Below are positions 53,340-60,639 of a DNA stretch of 64,000 nt, piece after piece (position 1 is the stretch's first letter; every line of letters starts with the position of its first letter). The notes under the pieces are model-generated. The model made no database searches. It saw only the letters and a list, made by a program, of their open reading frames with translations, and was not told the origin of the DNA. The stretch covers positions 40,850,030 to 40,914,029 of the forward strand of contig OZ022241.1 of NCBI GenBank assembly GCA_963978895.1. Direction: 5' to 3'. The position numbers were made by a program, and so were the translations under genes. This DNA is from Erpobdella octoculata (Eukaryota; Annelida; Clitellata; Hirudinida; Erpobdellidae).

Positions 53340-56300
53340 GTTGTTATTAAAGTTTTGATGATGATGATTAAGAAGTTACGGTCATGATAATGGTAATATC
53401 ATCTCGTGCTTTAATTACAAAAAAAATACCTACACTCTCTCTTTTTTACCTCTCTTTCTCTCTAACAGTCAAATCAGATAGCCAAACAAAATCATCATCA
53501 ACATCTTCTTCTTCCTCCTCTTCGATGAACTCTGCCCTTTTCTCTCCGCCTCCTGCTGATCTGCCTAATGACAGAGGTGAAGATGCTGCTGATGCTGATG
53601 ATGATGTTGATAGTTGTGACGATGATGATGATAATGATGTTTGTTATAAATTATTAGCGATGACACTATAGTGTAATGCATATGGTGGCGGTTATTATAA
53701 TGCTAAGAGAAGTAAAAATTAAGTACGAATAAATCGAGATTGTTGAGCAATGATGAATCATGAGATTATTATAATTATAAACAAATGTTAAAGCTCCCAT
53801 TGGCCGTATTAATTATTCGCCGGCGTTGTTATTTTTAGACTCTCTTAATATTCGTGTGTAATGTAATTAATTATGGTTTTTAATTAGTGAACATTTTTAA
53901 GAGCTGCATTATATTGTACCTGCTTAATTTTTTCTCGCATTCCGACCAGTATTATGAATATCGTTCGTTTTAAATTTGATACAATGAATATTCATGATCG
54001 TTGTTACCATCAGTCGTATTAATTATTTATTAATAAAAACGAAATCAGATCCGCAGCCAGCTGCCGCGACAGCGACCGCTTCGACCGCAGCAGCTGCCAG
54101 GTCCTCGGCGTCTTCTGCGACCTCTGCAGTCGCCGTGACCGAGCCCGTGGGTCCCATCAAGGCAACGAGCGGCATGTGGAGGTGCAGCCGAGTCTTGCAG
54201 AACATGAGGGACAGTCAGACCACCGTTCTCTCCACACTGGAATGCATTGTTGACCAGGTAGGTGGTGGTGGTGGTTGTGGTGATGGCGGTGATGATGACG
54301 ATGATTACGGTGGTGGTTGTGATGATGATGGTTATGGTGGTTGTGATGATGATGGTTATGGTGGTTGTGATGATGGTGGTGATGGTGGTGACCCAAATGG
54401 GCAGTTATGTTGATGAAGCATTCTACAATCGTTATTTTGCCAATCTATCTCTATTTTCTCATCCATAATCATCATCCGACTGTCTATGTTTATTTGAATA
54501 AATTAACATATGATTTGCCACATCATCATTATTATAAATTATTATTATTATTATTATAATTCATCATTATCATAACCATCTATCCTATCGAGACGCGCTC
54601 TTTTTTTCTTCACCCGTCAAGATGGTCCTTTTCCGTGACAACTGGTACGAGGAGGTCTTGAAGCAGGTCAAGCAGGCCATGGACAAGTGCTTCGAGGTTG
54701 CATTCGAGCAGCGAGGAAACGCCAGCGACCAGACCGTGGCCACGCCGAGGATCATCAACTTCATCAAGAAGGTTGACCGACCGATTCGTGTTCATTGATG
54801 ATGATGACGATGATGATGATGACGATGATGATGATGATGGTGATGATGACGATGATGATGATGACGACGATGATGATGGTTTGTTATGATTATGAATATG
54901 ATGATGACTTTTTCCGAAGGTTGTTCAAACTTTCGGCGTGGGGCCGGAGGTCGCGGGCTCTTCCTCCTCTGGGATCTCCTCGATCCAGCACCAAGCCCTG
55001 GTGTCCATGTCGTGCACTACGCCGTTAATGTTTCAGAAGATCAGGGCACAACTAGTGTCGGATTTCGATTTTAGGTATGATGATTTTTACGGGGGACATT
55101 GAATCGGATGATGATGATGATGATTATGGTGGTGGTGGTAATTATTATGATGATTATGGTAATTATAATGATGATGATGATGATGATAGTGCTTATGATT
55201 ATGGGCTTTTATAATTTTGACTTTGAGGAGTCTGCGAGGAGAGAGATAGAAGAAAACGTGTAGAATGTTATGTAATTTCCTAAAAAGCATTTATGCTTTT
55301 TTTTTATCAAATTTATTTTGTTGTCATAAACTTTTTTTCTTCCCCCCCCCACCCACCCAACCCCCCCTCTACGACAGTATTCCAGGATCGACGAGGCTCT
55401 TCGGTCTGACGGCTCGTCTGAAGAAGTGGACGAAGATACTCGAGTATTACATCAACAACCTGCCGAAGACGCTCATCATGGAGGAGAGGTGCAAGTTCCT
55501 CAGCTCCTTCTCCACCAACATGGCCGACATCGAACTGCCCGGGGAGTTCCTCGTGCCGCAGGTTGGAGTCGATTTCCGTATTCGGCCGTTCGCGTAACTT
55601 GTTGTTATTGACGTGGTGCCGTGTTAGCTGACTTGGTAAAGTGTTAGCTGACTTGGTAAAGAGTTAGCTGACTTGGTAAAGTGTTAGCTGACTTGGTAAA
55701 GTGTTAGCTGACTTGGTAAAGTGTTAGCTGACTTGGTAAAGTGTTAGCTGACTTGGTAAAGTGTTAGCTGACTTGGTAAAGTGTTAGCTGACTTGGTAAA
55801 GTGTTAGCTGACTTGGTAAAGTGTTAGCTGACTTGGTAAAGTGTTAGCTGACTTGGTAAAGTGTTAGCTGACTTGGTAAAGTGTTAGCCTCGAATGCGAA
55901 AACTCCAGGGTTCATCTGCACTGGCTGCCTAGTAGCCCGTGTCAACAAAAAACTTACCGGGTAAAATTGTTTTTCTTTGTGGGGCATGTAAAAGAACAGC
56001 GCCGCCTCTGAGCTCTGTCAGAGGCGCTATATAAATTACCACATTACATTTTATTATTATTATTATTATAGCGTTATTATTAATTTACTCCTCTCAATTT
56101 TTCGATTGTACACGTCGGGCCGGTATCTGAATTTCCGGATTTTTTTCGTTAGTTTTTTTTCATCGAGTCGAGTGATTTTTACTTAATTTCATTTTACTCG
56201 CCGAACGACAGCAAAACAGCTACTACGTGAAGATCGAGAGATTCCTTCCGAAAGTCGAAGTCGTACAGAAGATGAACACTGCTGCCAGAAGGCTCTACAT

Positions 56301-59300
56301 TAGGGGACATAACGGAAAGGTGTGCGTGTGCGTGCGTGCGTGCGTGTGTGTGTGAAGGCGTTGATTCATCGCTATCAAGTTTATTTCTGTAATATTATTG
56401 TCAGGATCATCATTGTTATTGTTGTTGTGATCATCATCAACTCTGTGATCGTTGATTTTGTGGTATTAATCATCATCATTTTTGTGATCATACGTATCAC
56501 AACTTTGTGATCATCATCAGCTTTGCAGTCGTTATCATCAACTTTTTTGTCATCATCATCAACTTTGTAATCATCATTATCAACTTTATACTCATCATTA
56601 TCATCACCGACTATAGATTTACCCGTACCTGGTTATCAATGACGCGTGCATGACGGAATCGCGAAGAGAGGAAAGGGTTCTCCAGCTGTTCAGAATGCTC
56701 AACGTTTACTTCGCCAAGAACAAGGTAGGTTGGCTGTGTGTGCGTGTGGGAATGCAGCGGGCGTGTTAACTGGCGGTGGTTGTGGTTTGCGGTATCACCG
56801 ATGATTTTACCAGTGATGCAATCTAGTGTAAGTAGGTGTAACGGTATGTCGCTTTCCTACTTACGAAAACAGGAGACGGCGCGCAGGATGGTGCACATCT
56901 CGGTGCCCAGGATCGTGGCTCTGGCCCCCCAGCTGAGATTGGTCGAGGACAATCCCAATTCGATCACTCTGCTAAGCATCTTCAAGCAGGTCAGCTGTTG
57001 TTCTTTTTTTTATATAACTTATAATTATATACATGTATAATATAATATAATGTAATATAATATAATGTAATATAATATAATATAATATAATATAATATAA
57101 TATTAACCTTGATAAACAGTGACGTTGCCCATTTGTTGTTATTAGTCTGTAATAATTACTTTCTTCCCTCCCCACGTCACAGAACTGCGCAAGACGCTCG
57201 CAGGAACACGACCTCACCATTTTCCGCTACTACGAGAAGTTTGCCGGGCTGCGATTGAGACATCAGAAGCCGACCCAGCAGCACCTGACGGAGTTCTTCA
57301 AGAACATTCAAGTCAACCTTGTGCCGAGGTGAGCTGCTTGATATGGTGATGATGATGACGATGATGATGATGATGATGATGATGTGATGATGATGATGGT
57401 GATGATGTGATGTGATGATGACGGTACATATTAAGGTGGTGGAAATAGTAATTTGGCGATCCAATAACGATAGTTTTTTATATTTTTTTATGAACAACAG
57501 ATCGACTCTACGAGACTGGGCACTGAACAGCTACACGTCCGCCACAGATTTCTGGACGTTCAGAAAGAACGTGAGTTTTCCGTTGCGGGTTTTTCCGTTT
57601 CCGGGGCAGTAACGTTTATACCCGGCGACTCTAGTGAATGCACGATGGCTCAACTAGGGGCAGTAACGCACGATTCTACTTTACTTTAACATCGCATGAA
57701 TAATACTAATTACAACTACACTTGTACATGTTGTGCCAGTATTTTTATTGATTATTACACTAATTGTAATAGTATTGATTGTTATTGAATTGATTACTGC
57801 AGTAATTATTAAAAAATACCTATGTATATAATGTCCAGCTCGTAAATTATACTAATTAATTATTAATGAGCATCTTCTTCTAATCGATGACCAGATGACC
57901 ATCCACGTCGGGCTCCTGGGTTTCATCGAGTACTGCTTCCACCTGACCCGGCTCGACCCCGACATGATGTTCATCCACCAGGACAGCGGCTTCGTCTCCG
58001 TGCCGTCGTATCGGTTTGCCGTTAGAGAAGACGACGGTGAGCGATTTTTTTTACGACCAATCGTACGATCGGGTACCGCAATCCCGGGCCGGTAGGTGTA
58101 GCGGCAAGGCGTGCGCTTGTAGACTTGCTTGGAGGTCTACAGTTCGAATCTTGCCAACGTCACCAGCGTTTGTAGTTGGTAGACACCTGGAAAAAATGGC
58201 GACTTCTGGTTAAAGTGGTTCCACTCGGTTATAATAGCTGATAATTAATATTCTCGTTTTCCGGCAAGACTGTAGTAGTAGTCATCATTAGGTGTGTCGC
58301 TAAATAACTGTATGGTGAAAAGTCGCAAGAGTCATGGTTTAGATGTATCTTCTTTCTTTTCCGGTTTTACGTCCGTTTTTCCATGCGTGCACAGGTTGGA
58401 TGGTGCAAGTTGAGTTAGAATGGTTAGATGTATGAGTAATTAAACTGGTGTATTTGTGAGTGTGTGGATTGGCAAATAGGTGAAGTACTTTCAATGGTGA
58501 ATGAATGATCGATCACTCTATTTCTTTTTCTGTTCCAACCCTCGCAGGTACCCTCGACGGCAATCGCCCGGTGCCGTTCCGGCTGACCCCGAGCATAGTC
58601 GAGCTTCTGACCACGACTTCGGTGATGGGGCCGATGATAGCCACCATGATATCCATCGCCCGGTGCGTCGTTCAGCCGCAGTACAAAGTACAGAGTCTCA
58701 TCTGCGCCATACTCCGAGACGAGTTCATGGCCTGGCACAAGAAGGTAAGTGTTAGAAGTTAACAGTTGTGATGATGATGATGATGATGGTGATGGTTCTG
58801 GTGGTTGTGGTTGTGATGATAGTGATGATGATGGTGATGAAGATGATGATGATGATGATAGTGATAGTGATGATGATGTTCGTAGAAACAGGAAGCTAAA
58901 ATAGAGAAACAGAAAGAGAAAGGAGAAATACCGGTCGACAAACTGGGCGAGGTACTGTCATCACTCGACATACCGAGAGAGGAGCTTGCCAAAGTGGTCA
59001 TGAAGGCGTCACAAGACATTCAAGTCAGACTGTCTAGTAAGTTTTCGGTCGTTTGTATCTCTGTGTATGTTTATGTCTGCCTCGGTCTCTGTGCATGTAG
59101 GTGCCTGTCTATCTTCTGCAAACACATTCAAAGCTTCCTACACTAAAATCTAAAATTTCTGCCTTTAATATAACCATATATATTAACTTATCAAGACTTC
59201 TTCTATTGAATTAATTATATTTGTAACCAATCCCATTTCTTTCTTTTTTTCCAGACATGTCCATGTTCAACAAGGCAGAAAGTCAGGTTCCCACGCTGGT

Positions 59301-59364
59301 CTTTGCAGCCGACTGCGTGGACAACCTCTGCAGGATGGACCCCGCCTGGTACCCGTGGTTATAA
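18044..59364 (+). CDS. TRRAP: TRRAP, PIKK-family pseudokinase scaffold of SAGA and NuA4/TIP60
   Basis: Ninety coding exons join with correct phases at every junction to 11,820 nt (3,939 residues plus stop), close to the 3,830-3,860 of vertebrate TRRAP. Exon coordinates are given in the four block entries that follow. The chain runs through long HEAT-type helical repeats (about 1-2650), a FAT domain (about 2700-3380), a PI3K-like kinase fold (about 3480-3870) and a C-terminal FATC ending LCRMDPAWYPWL. TRRAP is nuclear and scaffolds histone acetyltransferase complexes, docking activators such as MYC and E2F. Catalytic residues are missing, as in the family. Only about 29% of the gene span is coding; most introns carry tandem repeats. 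The ATG at 18044 codes for only seven bases before the first donor; a Met at 18884 in exon 2 is an alternative start. Confidence 0.97.
18253..18322 (-). mobile_element. LINE/SINE 3' tail, copy 1
   Basis: On the minus strand this reads ACAATTGACATATGGCACAT, then ACAAATTGTATT and an ATT-repeat tail. A nearly identical copy lies at 20266-20345 in another TRRAP intron. The pattern is that of a retroposon 3' end. Confidence 0.6.
20266..20345 (-). mobile_element. LINE/SINE 3' tail, copy 2
   Basis: Same about 70-bp segment as at 18253-18322 with four or five differences, again ending in ATT repeats on the minus strand. Both copies sit antisense in TRRAP introns. Confidence 0.6.
20877..21406. repeat. 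17-bp minisatellite, about 31 copies
   Basis: The unit is TTCTTCGTAACATACAA, with a frequent A/T variant at one position. The array nearly fills the intron before exon 7 and ends 13 bp before that exon. It is open in all three minus-strand frames, which gives repetitive Met-Tyr-Val-Thr-Lys protein shadows; I see no reason to call a gene. Confidence 0.97.
22126..22590. repeat. CATC/CAAT-rich minisatellite in TRRAP intron 8
   Basis: Imperfect repeats of CATTCCATCCATCCATCAG plus TCTTTCCATTTATCAATC, in a higher-order unit of about 65-70 bp. It is next to the acceptor of exon 9. Confidence 0.9.
23395..23632. repeat. Minisatellite (AATATTATAATCATCATNATGATT)n
   Basis: About eight copies of a 24-27-bp unit in the intron before exon 11. 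Self-complementary parts (AATATT, TCATGA) give ORFs on both strands that are not genes. Confidence 0.92.
24094..24200. repeat. (TTA)n microsatellite
   Basis: Tract of TTA with some TTG, 14 bp before exon 12. Confidence 0.95.
25071..25206. repeat. (AAT)n microsatellite
   Basis: About 45 triplets, AAT with a few GAT interruptions, in TRRAP intron 14. Confidence 0.97.
25665..25851. mobile_element. Short MITE with TAGAGCCCTGCA termini
   Basis: The left end TAGAGCCCTGCACGGG and the reverse complement of the right end TAGAGCCCTGCATTGG share 12 perfect terminal bases. The 187-bp interior is rich in GGGCC and self-complementary. These ends occur in hAT-like MITEs. No clear target duplication was found. 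Confidence 0.65.
26632..27175. repeat. 27-bp minisatellite, about 20 copies
   Basis: Unit AGCAGCTGTACTATATG plus a CAT/CAC-rich half. It fills the intron between exons 18 and 19. The period is nine codons, so long ORFs run through it on both strands (200-290 codons), which are artefacts. Confidence 0.96.
30139..30207. repeat. Perfect 27-bp inverted repeat
   Basis: 30139-30165 and 30181-30207 are exact reverse complements, starting ATAGCTATAAAGTAATATTA, with a 15-bp loop. It lies in TRRAP intron 26. Confidence 0.93.
30384..30913 (+). other. TRRAP intron 27, GC-AG type
   Basis: Exon 27 must end in CTC-G and exon 28 start TT-GCC to keep the ungapped alignment ALAAML|VASSIKEL with the family. 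That puts the intron start at GCTAGT (30384) and its end at TGCAG (30913). No GT site gives a workable frame: the next one, at 30388, shifts it. Confidence 0.75.
30573..30905. repeat. 26-bp minisatellite, about 13 copies
   Basis: Unit TATTATTTCGTTACATCTCC plus AATATT or ATAATT. It fills the GC-AG intron up to 10 bp before the acceptor of exon 28. Confidence 0.96.
32155..32545 (+). mobile_element. RTE-type LINE 3' end with (GAT)n tail
   Basis: The segment GTCGTAAAAGGCGACTAA, then GGAAGGGCATCCGGGTAAAA, then CTCCAAATTCCATATGGGTA, then a variable middle and a final (GATGAT)n run is the layout of RTE-clade LINE 3' regions. No coding sequence is left. It lies in the sense orientation in TRRAP intron 31. 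Confidence 0.65.
33136..33220. repeat. Interrupted inverted repeat in TRRAP intron 32
   Basis: CTGTTTCATCG (33136-33146) pairs with CGATGAAACAG (33210-33220), and ATGTTGATTGG (33163-33173) pairs with CCAATCAACAT (33196-33206), both perfect 11-bp arms. Confidence 0.8.
33464..33668 (-). mobile_element. LINE 3' end with reverse-transcriptase C-terminus
   Basis: On the minus strand the frame reads GPVAWNSLPTALKDPTM, then FRERLKSYLF and a stop, the typical end of L2/CR1-like LINE ORF2. Downstream come GCGCTATATAAAAAACC and a short ATA/ATAAT tail. It is antisense within TRRAP intron 33. Confidence 0.82.
34018..34420. repeat. ATC/ATT-rich imperfect repeat in TRRAP intron 34
   Basis: Irregular array of ATCATCATCATTGCTA steps, open on both strands without coding meaning. 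Confidence 0.85.
34655..35085. repeat. Minisatellite (GTTCTGTTATTCTTTGTTCTAATTTTT)n
   Basis: About 14 imperfect copies of a 26-30-bp T-rich unit in TRRAP intron 35. Confidence 0.93.
36361..36440. repeat. (ACT)n microsatellite
   Basis: About 26 triplets, 28 bp before TRRAP exon 39. Confidence 0.95.
36655..36952. repeat. 21-bp minisatellite (CAACTCATCAATTCATCCACC)n
   Basis: About 14 copies in TRRAP intron 39; the unit length is a multiple of three, hence false Asn-Ser-Ser-Thr ORFs. Two units have lost 8-9 bp. Confidence 0.94.
37438..37492. repeat. (TA)n microsatellite
   Basis: Short TA tract in TRRAP intron 41. Confidence 0.93.
37571..37690. repeat. (GAT)n-rich tract with 'AGACTTATGATGATG' repeats
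   Basis: GAT triplets interleaved with ACTTATGATGATG units in TRRAP intron 41. Confidence 0.85.
38712..38962. repeat. Tandem duplication including the end of TRRAP exon 45 and its donor
   Basis: The exon 45 end and donor GCCAACAAGTCTGCGA (from 38714) recurs at 38821, and the intronic follow-on ATCTTCAAATTTCTTGTTTA occurs three times (near 38742, 38849 and 38912). The unit is about 107 bp, then a shorter third copy. Confidence 0.85.
39172..39264. repeat. (TTTG/TATG)n tetranucleotide repeat
   Basis: Directly after the donor of TRRAP exon 46. Confidence 0.93.
39636..39812. repeat. 20-bp minisatellite (TTCTTCTATGTTTCATTGTG)n
   Basis: About eight imperfect copies in TRRAP intron 47. Confidence 0.9.
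40862..41182. repeat. 32-bp minisatellite, about 10 copies
   Basis: Unit TGTTGTAGTATATGTTGAAT plus TTTACTAAAAAA, very homogeneous (one base change per copy at most), in TRRAP intron 50. Confidence 0.97.
42395..42575. repeat. 21-bp-based minisatellite (GAAGTTGTTGTGGTTCTAGTA)n
   Basis: Follows the donor of TRRAP exon 53; apparent Val-rich ORF is an artefact. Confidence 0.9.
43400..43600. repeat. GAT-rich tract with 'GTGTGACAGGTGATTGTGATG' units
   Basis: Three or four imperfect units just after the donor of TRRAP exon 55. Confidence 0.8.
44810..45065. repeat. G-rich minisatellite in TRRAP intron 58
   Basis: About six imperfect copies of a 38-45-bp unit containing AGTGACTTGAAGTGTG and GAGTGAGTGGTGAGAATGG. 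The strand is strongly G over C. Confidence 0.88.
45870..45972 (-). mobile_element. Retroposon 3' tail with (ATT)n
   Basis: On the minus strand: GCCTTAGTGCAAGACTTATG, then TTAAGTGCTAATAAA and an ATA/ATT tail. This is the pattern of the other LINE/SINE tails in the window; body not identified. Confidence 0.4.
46458..46616. repeat. (GATA)n tetranucleotide repeat
   Basis: About 160 bp of GATA with a few GATG interruptions, 34 bp before TRRAP exon 62. Confidence 0.97.
46812..47002. repeat. (TTTG)n then (TTTA)n repeat
   Basis: Starts at the donor of TRRAP exon 62 and changes from TTTG to TTTA units. Confidence 0.95.
47300..47530. repeat. (GAT)n-rich tract
   Basis: GATGATGATGATGG and TGGTTATGATGATG steps in TRRAP intron 63, reaching to 38 bp before exon 64. 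Confidence 0.85.
48098..48365. repeat. About 95-bp unit tandemly triplicated in TRRAP intron 65
   Basis: Three copies of TTTATTGCTACAGCTGCTGC, then TTCTGCTTGGAACAGCTGG and TTATTTAGCTG plus a TA-rich spacer, beginning near 48130, 48216 and 48304. Each contains CAGCTGCTG..CAGCTG symmetry. Confidence 0.88.
49645..49905. repeat. (GAT)n-rich tract
   Basis: Imperfect GAT/GGT repeats fill TRRAP intron 69 up to 17 bp before exon 70. Confidence 0.85.
50820..50905. repeat. 18-bp minisatellite (CCACCACCAACACCACAT)n
   Basis: About five copies, with a flanking duplicated segment ATTAACTAAACTTT (50784 and 50922), in TRRAP intron 71. Confidence 0.9.
51545..51800. repeat. (GAT)n-rich tract
   Basis: Imperfect GAT repeats in TRRAP intron 73. 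Confidence 0.88.
52985..53340. repeat. (GAT/GGT)n tract followed by (AAT)n
   Basis: GATGGTGATGATGATGAATATG units, then about 18 AAT triplets at 53285-53338, in TRRAP intron 76. Confidence 0.9.
53469..53576 (+). other. TRRAP: TRRAP exon 77, candidate cassette exon (Ser-rich)
   Basis: The exon is 108 nt with phase 1 at both ends, so leaving it out keeps the frame (GRY-PQPA instead of GRF-KSDSQTK). It codes for KSDSQTKSSST followed by a Ser run and ends PADLPNDR. Vertebrate TRRAP reads ERYKSDP here, with no Ser run. Splice sites (AACAG and GTGAAG) are adequate. Skipping is possible, not shown. Confidence 0.7.
54258..54400. repeat. (GGT/GAT)n repeat
   Basis: Starts at the donor of TRRAP exon 78; units GTTATGGTGGTTGTGATGATGATG. 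Confidence 0.9.
55612..56070 (+). mobile_element. tRNA-derived SINE with amplified A-box region and LINE-like 3' tail
   Basis: The head GCCGTGTTAGCTGACTTGGT followed by AAAGTGTTAGCC resembles a tRNA 5' half, with TAGCTGACTTGGTAAAGTG as A box. The B-box-like CAGGGTTCATCTGC is at about 55910. In between, the 20-bp piece GTGTTAGCTGACTTGGTAAA is repeated 13 times from 55621 to 55880. The body continues with a GCGCC..GGCGC stem (CAGAGGCGCTATATAAATT) and ends in TTATTATTATTATTATT. The tail matches the 3' end of the LINE at 33464-33668 (GCGCTATATAAA). Confidence 0.75.
57035..57104. repeat. (TATAA)n pentanucleotide repeat
   Basis: About 13 TATAA/TGTAA units in TRRAP intron 84. Confidence 0.93.
57340..57425. 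repeat. (GAT)n-rich tract
   Basis: Imperfect GATGATGATGTG units in TRRAP intron 85. Confidence 0.85.
58088..58230 (+). mobile_element. tRNA-derived SINE, plus strand
   Basis: GGTGTAGCGGCAAGGCGTGC (A-box-like) is followed 38 nt later by CTACAGTTCGAATCTTGCC (B-box-like) and then CGTCACCAGCG. The same order and the CACCAGCG motif occur in the minus-strand SINE at 12676-12842, so the two are relatives. It lies in TRRAP intron 87. Confidence 0.68.
58765..58880. repeat. (GAT)n-rich tract
   Basis: GATGATGATGATGGTGATGG type repeats filling TRRAP intron 88. Confidence 0.88.
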
Positions 59365-60639
59365 CCATTATACAGGCCCGACGTCACGCGTATTCGTTTC
59401 TGGACCGATAGATTTGATTTGTAGGGTATACCGTGGATTGTCTTTTATGTATTATTCTTCGTATGATATTTATACGCTTAAGCATTCGTTCGGACAGTGA
59501 ATTAAGTTATTTTATACCTTTAACGTTACGTAATTTCAAAGCAGTGCACGTATTTTTTTTTAAAGTTATTTTGCATCGTTCACTCATTATCTTACGTGTT
59601 TTTTTTTCTAACTTTTAATATCAAACGATTCTTTCAACTTGAATCGATACACGTTTTAATCGTTGACAATGAAAACAGGCTTATTTCACTTCACTTGTCA
59701 GTCGTCCATTTTGTTTATTAATATAGCTGGCACGGGCGATGGCGACTGATTTTTCAGCATATTTGTATACATGTGTGATCAGTATTCGTTAATTTAGGAT
59801 CGTCATCATAAATGTTGTTTCGCTGGAAATGTGTTTGTTGCCATCTTTTAAAAGTTTATTAGGAATCTCTGTGAATCAAATCAAAGCCACTCTGTACGAC
59901 ACAGCGATGGATGTGCTCGTTTTCGGGCCAAACGTTCCTGAATCGTTCAGCAAGTTGTAACTTACTTACACGTTCTCTTTGTTTTAAAAAAAAATGACGG
60001 TAAAGCTGCCTATTTTTTAGTGTTTAAATTTAATTTAGGAGCGGTAATTGACAAACATTAAAAACGGTTAGGATGGGGTAGTTGAAAATAAGAGGTTGTT
60101 GAATAGTGAGAAGCAGCTAACTGATGTCAAAGTCGAGTAATTGCGTGTTCTATAGTTGAGAGTGTAATTTTCCAGCTAACTTTTTCGTATATGAAATGAG
60201 TAATCGAAGTTAGCAGATTGCGGCTTTCCTGGGCATGAAGAAATGATAAATTGTGTTTACACCTTTTCTTCTGTCCGTTATAGTAACTGGTGTTAGTATA
60301 TAGTATATATCAATGGCTGTTCTTTAAGGTGACACACATATCTCTGATAGTAATGATTACAAAAAGTTTATGTAAACTTATTAGATGTTTCGACGGAAAC
60401 TTTTTAATTAATGGGCCTATACATTTATTTATTATTATTAATAAATAGTTATTTTGCATAATAATATTTATAATTATTAATAAATAAATGTAATGGCGAC
60501 ACATTTATTAGCAAATAATAAAATATATACATATTTTCTACCATAACATACCACAAAAATTTGAATTTTTTTTGTTGTGCCAACCATCTTTTTCTTAAAC
60601 ACTGTCTTTTAAATTGTTTTGTGCGTGTGTTGGGAAAAA
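59365..60639. other. TRRAP 3' UTR and TRRAP-HDAC intergenic region
   Basis: No coding exon seen. The first canonical AATAAA after the TRRAP stop is at 60440-60445, about 1.1 kb away; it is uncertain whether it ends TRRAP. The HDAC promoter must lie in the last few hundred bases; no TATA box or CpG island was recognised. Confidence 0.5.
60440..60445 (+). terminator. Candidate TRRAP poly(A) signal
   Basis: First AATAAA downstream of the stop at 59362-59364. A 1.1-kb 3' UTR follows if it is used; nearer non-canonical signals cannot be excluded. Confidence 0.3.

Larger units (their letters stand above)
43166..54257 (+). other. TRRAP: TRRAP exons 55-78 (residues about 2310-3394), end of HEAT region and FAT domain
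   Basis: Exons: 43166-43396, 43772-43914, 44124-44337, 44594-44767, 45199-45372, 45627-45746, 46179-46306, 46650-46809, 47058-47216, 47568-47659, 47957-48095, 48456-48551, 48778-48873, 49198-49316, 49524-49638, 49923-50038, 50340-50451, 50962-51062, 51403-51513, 51812-51905, 52193-52290, 52704-52849, 53469-53576, 54049-54257. FAT-domain landmarks: ELWKMNMYRGYLAICHYDD, VREWRRLPHIVSHAH, DLCHWSDIFMWRQIH, VDCFQKVKQQVKCYLQLA and TFPQAVYFPTRTLYLTLRLE. Exons 77-78 code for Ser- and Ala-rich linkers absent from vertebrate TRRAP. Confidence 0.93.
54622..59364 (+). other. TRRAP: TRRAP exons 79-90 (residues about 3395-3939), PI3K-like pseudokinase and FATC
   Basis: Exons: 54622-54771, 54920-55074, 55378-55561, 56212-56319, 56617-56724, 56873-56989, 57183-57328, 57501-57570, 57895-58036, 58548-58744, 58886-59036, 59255-59364. 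The fold is followed by RLYIRGHNGKIYPYLVMND-like sequence (here YLVINDACMTESRREERVLQ), RIVALAPQLRLVEDN and GNRPVPFRLTPSIVELL. Active PIKKs have a GDRHxxN catalytic loop and a DFG motif; here the matching stretches are LTRLDPDMMFIHQDSG and SYRFAVREDDG, so phosphotransfer is not expected. This is the family's usual condition, not a local lesion. Exon 89 codes for a Lys/Glu-rich linker before FATC. Confidence 0.94.
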
